Assembly: GCA_040902445.1 (NCBI GenBank)
Contig: JBBDXJ010000235.1
Coordinates: 1-19,652, forward strand
Source of the DNA: Chryseosolibacter sp040902445
GTDB taxonomy: Bacteria > Bacteroidota > Bacteroidia > Cytophagales > Cyclobacteriaceae
DNA: 19,652 nucleotides
Direction: 5' to 3'
Positions 13,432-19,652 of this stretch are shown here, in pieces. The position numbers and the translations under genes are program-made. Each line of letters opens with the position of its first letter. Positions within the stretch are counted from its first letter, which is position 1. Below the pieces are notes generated by a model that was not told the origin of the DNA, did no database searches, and saw nothing but the letters and a program-made list of their open reading frames with translations.

Positions 13432-15021
13432 TTAATTGATATTAACGAAATGAACCTCGTTTCTTACTTCGACTTTTTCATCTTCGCCCTGGTAAGTCTT
13501 TCTGGTTACTGTTTTAATCTCAATGACAATCATATCACCGGGTTTGAACGACGGTCTCCAGCGGGCCAGATCGAGTACCTCATTAGTGGCCGTCATCCGG
13601 TTTTGAGGTGAAGCTCCCCGCGCATGAATAACTTCCATACTGCGGATCCTGTAAACCGCATCCTTGGGAACTTCTGCCTTAAAGTTTGCATCAGGCTCAG
13701 GAACTACTCTCAATCCGGTTAAAGATGAACCTTTCACGCCCAGTTTCTTATCAACTTCTTTTCCACTGTTATCTCTAATAAGATAACGCGGCAGGGGTAT
13801 GGGTTTTACATCAAAGGGCTCAGTTCCAAGTAGTGTACCTGCGTTACTCACCGCTACGGTAATTTTGCGCTGAGTAGGCACGATAGTCACCTTTCCAGGG
13901 CTAGGGCCTTTGATCACAGTAGCGCCGTTGGCACGAAAGGACGGGTTGTAATCGGTGCCCAGCGCCGGAACTTCAATATTTACAGTGTTACCGCAATTCA
14001 TATAAAGCGTTGGTACCGTACCGGTTGTGATTTTGATAACGGGTTTGGCCACAAAATATTCAACCTCTGTTCTTAACGTTGTGTCGGGCATTTTAATCTC
14101 TGCCACGAAGGTTTTTCTAGCCAGTAACGTTTTGGCATCGTAATTCCCGCCAGTGGCTGTAAACTCTACCTTACCCATCCTTACTCCTGAAGGATCGTTG
14201 AAAAGTTCAAGTTTATTGCCATCCTTATACATCTCCGGGTTGAAGGAAGAAGAAGATGCTGAGATAAAAAGACTCGCTTCATACTTTGCGCCTGCGGCCA
14301 CCACGGATGATTTCGTGCGAACCATAGGCACCATGTTATCAAAGCTAACTTTACCAATACCCGCATCGGATAATAATTTATCCAAAGCTTTTGTTTCGTA
14401 TTCGAGTATTTCTGTTTCGATCTGCGTTACCGAAGTAATTGCCGCGATCGCCGGAGTGCTTTCAAAGGTAAATGTCAAAAAGTCCTTGTTAGCATGATCT
14501 TCGTCAGAAGCAAAAAGCGGCATGTCTTTAGGCTTTTTAGCAAGGCTCGGAAAATCCTTGTCACTTAAACCAGAGAGTGCTTTTAATTCTTTGACATATT
14601 GATTTAATAAGTCCTCGAAATTCTTACCCGCAGGTGTCGAGATCATCATCGCTGCGACTTTTGAACTGTGATCATTGATCAGGCCTTCGTCGATCTTATC
14701 AGTGTTTGACCGCTTCATCATTTCGACCTTAACCTTCTCAATACTCGTCAAAGTTGTTTGTGTCAGCTCCCTTACTTTCTGAGCATTTTCACGTGCGTGA
14801 ACAACTCTTGCGTTCTGGCTTTTTCCCGCCTCTTTTACAATCTCATTCAAGGTAGCCGCGTTTTTGCGATTTGTTTCGTCTTTAAGACCGAGCATGGTCT
14901 CATTGATGATCGCAAATTTTTCCAGGACCGCGCTGCTTACCTGCAAAGCCAAAAGAGCCGTGAGTACCAGGTACATCATACCGATCATCTTCTGCCTGGG
15001 TGTTTCCTTACCGCCTGCCAT
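13432..15021 (-). CDS. gldM: T9SS motor protein GldM (PorM)
   Basis: GldM/PorM forms, with GldL/PorL, the proton-driven inner-membrane motor that powers type IX secretion and gliding. The 529-residue protein has the conserved cytoplasmic start MAGGKETPRQKMIGMMYL and one membrane helix (about 13-33, MIGMMYLVLTALLALQVSS). A long periplasmic part follows, corresponding to the D1 helical domain (about 35-220) and the beta-rich D2-D4 domains, ending at the conserved EVRNEVHFVNIN. Length and order match the family. It lies 42 bp after gldL and 3 bp before gldN. Confidence 0.97.
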   Translation of the reverse strand: MAGGKETPRQKMIGMMYLVLTALLALQVSSAVLEKFAIINETMLGLKDETNRKNAATLNEIVKEAGKSQNARVVHARENAQKVRELTQTTLTSIEKVKVEMMKRSNTDKIDEGLINDHSSKVAAMMISTPAGKNFEDLLNQYVKELKALSGLSDKDFPSLAKKPKDMPLFASDEDHANKDFLTFTFESTPAIAAITSVTQIETEILEYETKALDKLLSDAGIGKVSFDNMVPMVRTKSSVVAAGAKYEASLFISASSSSFNPEMYKDGNKLELFNDPSGVRMGKVEFTATGGNYDAKTLLARKTFVAEIKMPDTTLRTEVEYFVAKPVIKITTGTVPTLYMNCGNTVNIEVPALGTDYNPSFRANGATVIKGPSPGKVTIVPTQRKITVAVSNAGTLLGTEPFDVKPIPLPRYLIRDNSGKEVDKKLGVKGSSLTGLRVVPEPDANFKAEVPKDAVYRIRSMEVIHARGASPQNRMTATNEVLDLARWRPSFKPGDMIVIEIKTVTRKTYQGEDEKVEVRNEVHFVNIN

Positions 15022-15063
15022 ATTCGTTTATGATTAGAATATTAATTTGGACATCAAAATATT

Positions 15064-15876
15064 TTAGTTAACGCCACCTTTCATAGCAGTGAGCATGCTG
15101 CCATAAACTCTGTTAAGCGCCGTAATGTTATCGGTTAATTTACCGAGTTCGGAAGTGAACCGAGCTGTGTTATCGCCAACTTTAGTAAGACCAGTCATTG
15201 CACCGGTTAAACTTTCGTAGAACTTGTTCATGTTCTTCACATGACTGTCAGCGTCCTTCAATTCCATTTCATACACTGAATTCAGGGCAGCGAGGTTTTT
15301 AGTAACCTTCTGAACCTGGCTGTGATATTCACCTGCGTCTTTTGAAGCATCAGCCATTGATGACACAGCTTTGATAGCCACATCATATGACTTGTTCATT
15401 TCAGAAAGTGAGCGTGAAGCGGATTGTACATTTTTAGCATAATCGTTTGTAGCCACAGCAGCATCAGAAAGTGTATTCATTTTTTTTGCTGATTCGGCCA
15501 GGTTGTTCAAACCTCTGCCAAGACTTTCAAGGAGCTCAGGGCCGATCTTTGCTTTCTCAAGTGATACGTCCAATTGTTGTGTAAGCGATCCCTGCTTGTT
15601 CGAAATGCGGGGTGCTACAGTAGGCGCTTCATATTCTTCAGCTAATTCAGGATAAACTTTTGACCAATCAACCTCCTGGTGAGGCGGTTCAAACGCACTT
15701 AAGAAGAAGATAACCGCTTCTGTGCCAAGACCAATCATCAACATTTCATCGGCACCGGGCATGTGAAGAATTTTGAACAACGCACCGATGATAACAACCG
15801 CAGCACCAATACCGTAAACTTTCGGCATTATGGTTTTGTAGAGAAGCTCCGTAAATCCGCCTTTTTTCTTGCTCAT
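15064..15876 (-). CDS. gldL: T9SS motor protein GldL (PorL)
   Basis: GldL/PorL is the inner-membrane ring (a pentamer around two GldM helices in solved structures) that converts proton flow into rotation. The 270-residue protein has two membrane helices, about 17-36 (MPKVYGIGAAVVIIGALFKI) and 44-62. Glu53 lies in the second helix, in the position of the conserved membrane glutamate. The diagnostic segment FEPPHQEVDWSKVYPEL follows. The remaining two thirds is a soluble, helical, coiled-coil-like region. It starts 52 bp after gldK and is followed by gldM after 42 bp. Nothing is missing. Confidence 0.96.
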   Translation of the reverse strand: MSKKKGGFTELLYKTIMPKVYGIGAAVVIIGALFKILHMPGADEMLMIGLGTEAVIFFLSAFEPPHQEVDWSKVYPELAEEYEAPTVAPRISNKQGSLTQQLDVSLEKAKIGPELLESLGRGLNNLAESAKKMNTLSDAAVATNDYAKNVQSASRSLSEMNKSYDVAIKAVSSMADASKDAGEYHSQVQKVTKNLAALNSVYEMELKDADSHVKNMNKFYESLTGAMTGLTKVGDNTARFTSELGKLTDNITALNRVYGSMLTAMKGGVN

Positions 15877-15928
15877 TTTAGTAAGGTTTAAGTCTTATTA
15901 TTAAGTATAGTATAGGAGTTTAAAACAA

Positions 15929-17014
15929 TTAAAATTCTTGTCCTGAAGAGCGTCCCAGGTGAGTCAAAGCACACCGGAAGCCAATGTAAGCCCTTGTGGA
16001 ATCTTTGAATTCGTAGGTACGTGTACCAGTTTCCAGGTAATAGGCAACGTCCTTCCATGAACCACCTCTCACGACCTTTTTAGGCGGGATCCGGGCATCA
16101 AACGAACTGCTTTCCGGATTGGTGCGCTCATCTATATACTGAGGGTTCAAATCCCAAACCGTAGGAACGGAAGCAGGGTTAAAGTCATCCAGACACCATT
16201 CTGAAGCATTCCCGGCCATGTCGAAAAGACCGAAGTCATTGGGGAAATACGATTGTACAGGTGAAGAATAAGCAAAACCGTCATCGTAGAAGTTACCGCG
16301 GCCAGGTTTAAAGTTGGCCAGCATACAACCCTTTGAATTTCGGATATAAGGATTTCCCCATGGATATTTGGCCATGTCGCGACCCCCTCTTGCTGCGTAT
16401 TCCCACTCAGCCTCGGAAGGCAGACGGAATTCCGGCATCGGGAAATCACCCACGCTTTTCCTGTAGTCGTTCAGATAAGCCGTTCTCCACTTTCCAAAAA
16501 ATACAGCTGCATCCCAGTCAACGCCAACGACGGGATAGTCATCATATCCGGGGTGCCAGTAATAATAGTCCTGGATCGGGTCACCCATGTGGTGTGCAAA
16601 GTCTTTCACCCAAACCGTAGTGTCAGGGTAATATTCCTGACGGAATGCCTCAGGATCAATGGGATCAAACCCTTCGATAGTACCTGCATCTACGAGAAAG
16701 AAATTTGTGAACTGGCGATATTCATTGTTGGTGATTTCGGTATCATCCATAAAGAAGGAACCGATGGTCACCTGCTTGTTAAAATTGATCTGAGTAGACG
16801 CAGGATCTTCATCGGCCTGACCCATATGAAAAGTACCCGCTGGTATCGGAACCATTCCATATGGAATAGTCATAACCCATCCTTCCCGTCCAGGGACGCC
16901 AACGAGTTCGCCTTGATCTCCGCCTCCTTGACCTCCTAAGCCAAGCAAACCACAAGCGCTGGCTACAGCACCTGCCATGACTAAGACTAATTTAGAAGAA
17001 ACAGATCTATTCAT
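15929..17014 (-). CDS. gldK: T9SS ring lipoprotein GldK (PorK)
   Basis: GldK/PorK is an outer-membrane lipoprotein that makes the T9SS ring with GldN. The 361-residue protein has a lipoprotein signal with the modified cysteine at Cys21 (VASACGLLG). A Gly-rich linker leads into an FGE-sulfatase/SUMF1-like fold: MVPIPAGTFHMGQ (about 55-66), FFMDDTEITNNEYRQF, RLPSEAEWEYAARGG, and the closing VVRGGSWKD and GFRCAL. The cysteine pair of true formylglycine-generating enzymes is not present ahead of GFRC, so a structural role is expected, as known for GldK. It lies 101 bp after porP, far enough for its own promoter, although I could not place one with correct spacing. Confidence 0.96.
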   Translation of the reverse strand: MNRSVSSKLVLVMAGAVASACGLLGLGGQGGGDQGELVGVPGREGWVMTIPYGMVPIPAGTFHMGQADEDPASTQINFNKQVTIGSFFMDDTEITNNEYRQFTNFFLVDAGTIEGFDPIDPEAFRQEYYPDTTVWVKDFAHHMGDPIQDYYYWHPGYDDYPVVGVDWDAAVFFGKWRTAYLNDYRKSVGDFPMPEFRLPSEAEWEYAARGGRDMAKYPWGNPYIRNSKGCMLANFKPGRGNFYDDGFAYSSPVQSYFPNDFGLFDMAGNASEWCLDDFNPASVPTVWDLNPQYIDERTNPESSSFDARIPPKKVVRGGSWKDVAYYLETGTRTYEFKDSTRAYIGFRCALTHLGRSSGQEF

Positions 17015-17115
17015 ATTGATTGAATGATTACAGACTCGAAAGATAAGTTATATAATTTTATTTTAAAAAATGCTTACCAAATTCCACAAATTCCCATAAA
17101 ATCTAAAATCACCGG

Positions 17116-18072
17116 CTATTGATGCCTGTACCGGGGGGTCCGAATGACTTTTTTACCGGTAGCATACACAGGCAACTGGTAGCTCACCAATAGTTCATGC
17201 GAAAAATTTTCTTTGGCTTCCTGATCCTTAACCACGATGTCAATGGCATACCCCAACCGCAATGCCTTATCCTTCAGGAAACTATAACCCAACATCACAT
17301 TAGCAGCCTCGGATTGTCTAAACGATAAACCTGCCCACATCTTGTCTTTTAATGTGGCAATAACGCCTAAATCGAAAGAATATTCTTTAAAGTCAGTTTT
17401 TACAAGGACAGTCGGATTGAGCGTAAGATCAAAATTGACCTCATAAAAATAGCCCCCTGTAAAGTTCAGGTGGTTTTCCAATGCATTGCGGGCCTGGTTG
17501 ATACCGAAGTCGAATTCAGCCTTCGTCAGGTGATTGATCCCTGCTCCCAGGTAGAACTTTTCCGCTCTGTAAAACAATCCGAAACCGAGATCAGGCCTGA
17601 TCTGGGATTCTTTACCTTCCCGACCGCTCAACAGGGGGTCATCCGGGTGGATCGCTCTGTATTGATCGTAATTGATAGCCTGTGAGTAAAATCCCACCTT
17701 TATACCGAAACTCAATTTTGCATCTTTCACACCCAGGTGGTAAGCGTACATCGCATGAGCCTCCACATTGTTTTGAGGTCCAAGCTTGTCGTTGATGGCA
17801 TAGACGCCGAATCCGCTCTTTAATTTATATATCGGGGTATTAAAACTTATCAATTGCGTAGTAGGAGCCCCGCCATCGTTAAAACTTGATTCGTATCCCA
17901 ACCATTGGCTGCGGTGGATTGCCGTGAGCTGCGTAACACCATCAACGCCTGCATAAGCTGGCGTTACATAAATGCTGTTGAACATATACTGCGTAAATTG
18001 CGGATCCTGCTGCGCGTGTGTTGACACGCCAGATACCACAATCAACAAAGTATAAAAAGTGCGTTGCAGCAT
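17116..18072 (-). CDS. porP: PorP/SprF family outer-membrane protein (T9SS)
   Basis: PorP/SprF proteins are outer-membrane beta-barrels tied to T9SS; in gliding bacteria SprF serves SprB export, and in P. gingivalis PorP contacts PorK. The 318-residue product has a signal peptide (cleavage near THA/QQ, residue 20) and the family start DPQFTQYMFNSIYVTPAYAG. Repeated amphipathic strands with alternating hydrophobic residues run to the end, including the typical GFGVYAINDKLGP and LSFGIKVGFY. Barrel-typing and gene order porP-gldK-gldL-gldM-gldN match the P. gingivalis locus porPKLMN. The ATG 18070-18072 is supported by the signal peptide. Confidence 0.95.
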   Translation of the reverse strand: MLQRTFYTLLIVVSGVSTHAQQDPQFTQYMFNSIYVTPAYAGVDGVTQLTAIHRSQWLGYESSFNDGGAPTTQLISFNTPIYKLKSGFGVYAINDKLGPQNNVEAHAMYAYHLGVKDAKLSFGIKVGFYSQAINYDQYRAIHPDDPLLSGREGKESQIRPDLGFGLFYRAEKFYLGAGINHLTKAEFDFGINQARNALENHLNFTGGYFYEVNFDLTLNPTVLVKTDFKEYSFDLGVIATLKDKMWAGLSFRQSEAANVMLGYSFLKDKALRLGYAIDIVVKDQEAKENFSHELLVSYQLPVYATGKKVIRTPRYRHQ

Positions 18073-18159
18073 TATATAGATTAAAAAATAGAATTTAAAG
18101 TAAAGTCTTTTTTACGATACTTTCAATAGCATGTAATTAAAGTGTAATAAAATACCTCA

Positions 18160-18176
18160 CATTGTAAAATACAATG
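18160..18176. promoter_or_regulatory. 17-bp perfect dyad upstream of porP (possible operator)
   Basis: CATTGTA (18160-18166) and TACAATG (18170-18176) are perfectly complementary around AAA. The dyad lies in the 114-bp AT-rich gap between hemD and porP, about 88 bp upstream of the porP ATG and 10 bp after the hemD stop. No T-run follows on the minus strand, which argues against a terminator and for a binding site of a dimeric regulator. A weak promoter-like pair, TTG then TACTTTA about 21 nt later, lies between it and porP on the minus strand (about 18096-18126). Confidence 0.4.
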
Positions 18177-18186
18177 AATGAAGAGG

Positions 18187-18963
18187 TTATTTCGCCCCGT
18201 TCGCTTTTTTAATATACAACTCAAGTGCCCCAGTCATTGAAGGCGCGTTGGGCAGCGGGGCTTCAATATCGAGGATTAACCCGGCGTCGCGTACTGCTTT
18301 GGCCGTAGTAGGACCAAACGCAGCAATACGGGTATTATTTTGCTTAAAGTCAGGGAAATTCACGTATAGTGAGTTGATGCCGGAAGGACTGAAGAAGGCA
18401 ACGATATCATAAAAGACTTCCTTGAGGTCAGAAAGATCAGAGGCTACAGTGTGGTAGATTATTGCCTCCGTGTAATTGTATCCGTTATCCCGCAAATAAT
18501 CCGGGATATCGTTTTTGCGAATGTCAGAACAGGGGAAGAGATATTTTTCATTCTTGTGTTTCTTCAACATGTCCAGAAGTTCCTGGGCAGTTTTGAGACC
18601 CGTAAATATTTTTCGCTTTCGGATCACAATGTACTTCTGAAGATAATTGGAGGTCTGCTCTGAAATACAAAAGTATTTCATCTCGGGAGGCATTTCCACT
18701 TTGAGCTCCTGACAAATGTGAAAGAAGTGATCAACAGCATTCCTGCTGGTGAATATAATGGCAGTGTGATTCAATATATCGATCTTCTGCTTTCGGAACT
18801 CCTTCACTGGTACAGGTTCAACCTGGATAAAGGGCCGGAAATCAATTTTCACATTGAACTTCTCAGACAACTTCAGATAGGGAGAGTTTGCATCAGTAGG
18901 AGCTTCTTGGGTTACCAGGATACTCTTGACTTTTCGCATCCTGTCAGTAGCAATTTCACTCAT
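18187..18963 (-). CDS. hemD: Uroporphyrinogen-III synthase
   Basis: HemD closes and inverts the D ring of hydroxymethylbilane to make uroporphyrinogen III, the branch-point of heme and siroheme synthesis. The 258-residue protein shows the loose but recognisable family pattern: ILVTQEAP near the start, AIIFTSRNAVDHFF (about 67-80), LFPCSDIRKNDIPDYL, a run VASDLSDLKEVFYDIVAFFSPSGINSL, and IAAFGPTTAKAVRDAGL. The family is poorly conserved, so this rests on those blocks. The start ATG is 22 bp after the DUF4271 gene. A second Met nine codons on is possible. Adjacent DUF4271 and hemD genes are common in Bacteroidota. Confidence 0.92.
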   Translation of the reverse strand: MSEIATDRMRKVKSILVTQEAPTDANSPYLKLSEKFNVKIDFRPFIQVEPVPVKEFRKQKIDILNHTAIIFTSRNAVDHFFHICQELKVEMPPEMKYFCISEQTSNYLQKYIVIRKRKIFTGLKTAQELLDMLKKHKNEKYLFPCSDIRKNDIPDYLRDNGYNYTEAIIYHTVASDLSDLKEVFYDIVAFFSPSGINSLYVNFPDFKQNNTRIAAFGPTTAKAVRDAGLILDIEAPLPNAPSMTGALELYIKKANGAK

Positions 18964-18985
18964 ATCAGCACGTAACGTATCTTAG

Positions 18986-19652
18986 CTATTGGAACAGTAC
19001 CTTAACGGTAATTAATAATGGAATAATTTCTGTGGCACAAAGGTACGAAAATAAATGAAACATTGAATGTCCACTTCTTCCGCTGAGTTTATAAAAGGCA
19101 ACCGCGATCCACGCAACGAGCGCCACCACCACGAGCGAGAGGAACACCACAAAAAAATTCTGGCTGTCGCCCCTCGAAATAAAATATATAAAAAGGAGGA
19201 TCGTCGCTGCACCCAACACCACCAGCAATAACCTGATCCAGTTAAAAAAATGGAAACGCGCCATCCCCCGCATTCCGAACAATCGCGCCAGTAAAAAGAT
19301 GATGAAAATTTTTAAGAGCAGTGCGTAAAATATGATTGTGCTCAGCTTCAGCCACTGCCACCACATCATCCAGAAACCTGACGATTGGAAACGGATAGGC
19401 AACGCGTACTGAGGCGGCAGATTCTGTAGAATAATGATCAGATAAAAGCCGATCATCAGACTGCATAAAACATAGAATTGAACGTTGGAACTGCTGGTTA
19501 ACCGGGCGCTGGTCTGACTGTCATCTGCTTCGCGCGAGGATAATATTCTTGAGATCGAAAAATAATCCGCATCAAGTTTGGTTTTGAGCCTGAGTGCAAA
19601 CAGGAACAACAAAATAATGACCAGCCCGGAAACCACGACAAAGTCCCTGAAA
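18986..19652 (-). CDS. DUF4271 membrane protein (partial, N-terminus outside window)
   Basis: The frame is open through the right edge, so the protein is cut at its N-terminus. A GTG at 19634-19636 lies in the middle of a hydrophobic run (RDFVVVSGLVIILLF) and is unlikely to be the true start. The visible 222 residues contain about six to seven membrane helices with a conserved end SYLCATEIIPLLITVKVLF, typical of DUF4271. The function of this family is unknown to me. It sits 22 bp before hemD in the same direction, so the two are probably co-transcribed. A role linked to heme or the envelope would be a guess. Confidence 0.85.
   Translation of the reverse strand, partial: FRDFVVVSGLVIILLFLFALRLKTKLDADYFSISRILSSREADDSQTSARLTSSSNVQFYVLCSLMIGFYLIIILQNLPPQYALPIRFQSSGFWMMWWQWLKLSTIIFYALLLKIFIIFLLARLFGMRGMARFHFFNWIRLLLVVLGAATILLFIYFISRGDSQNFFVVFLSLVVVALVAWIAVAFYKLSGRSGHSMFHLFSYLCATEIIPLLITVKVLFQ

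Noticed and set aside
15929..17014. Formylglycine-generating enzyme or sulfatase modifier
   Set aside because: The SUMF1-like fold is present, but the catalytic cysteine pair is missing, and the lipoprotein signal plus the gldLMN neighbours identify it as GldK.
18160..18176. Intrinsic terminator after hemD
   Set aside because: The stem is short and AT-rich and no T-tract follows on the transcribed strand, so a binding site is more likely.

Overview
The window looks like the chromosome of a Bacteroidota bacterium, most likely of the Cytophagales type. The evidence is a complete gldKLMN (porKLMN) set with a PorP/SprF gene and a SprE/PorW gene (type IX secretion, T9SS), the Bacteroidota form of the F-type ATP synthase operon (a long, His-rich subunit a preceded by an AtpZ-type gene), a DUF4271 gene beside hemD, weak Shine-Dalgarno signals, and a TAnnTTTG-type -7 box. 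I see no transposase, phage gene, tRNA, rRNA or CRISPR array.

Layout. Positions 1-5404 (minus strand) read, in transcription order: M23/LytM peptidase, bactofilin, AtpZ, a small unidentified membrane protein, then atpB, atpE, atpF, atpH and atpA, which runs off the left edge. Bactofilin/AtpZ/small-protein genes overlap one another. atpB seems to have its own promoter. Hairpins lie between atpB and atpE and between atpE and atpF. From about 5457 to 12173 (plus strand) come a divergent unit of sprE/porW, a class A penicillin-binding protein (PBP1A type) and uvrC. The first two overlap and uvrC follows after 8 bp. The PBP has Ile where the transpeptidase SxxK lysine should be. At 12174-12480, between convergent genes, lie a long imperfect inverted repeat (REP/MITE-like) and a bidirectional terminator. 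Positions 12481-19652 (minus strand) read, in transcription order: a DUF4271 membrane protein (cut by the right edge), hemD, porP/sprF, gldK, gldL, gldM, gldN.

How the genes fit together. GldL/GldM form the proton-driven inner-membrane motor of T9SS, GldK/GldN the periplasmic ring at the outer membrane, PorP/SprF an outer-membrane barrel, and SprE/PorW an outer-membrane lipoprotein linking ring and translocon. The M23 peptidase, bactofilin and PBP act on or organise the cell wall that such envelope-spanning machines must cross. That functional link is inference from position.

The gene families are known. The points most worth checking are the altered transpeptidase motif, the hairpins inside the atp operon, the palindromic intergenic element, the 17-bp dyad upstream of porP, and the unidentified membrane protein ahead of atpB.
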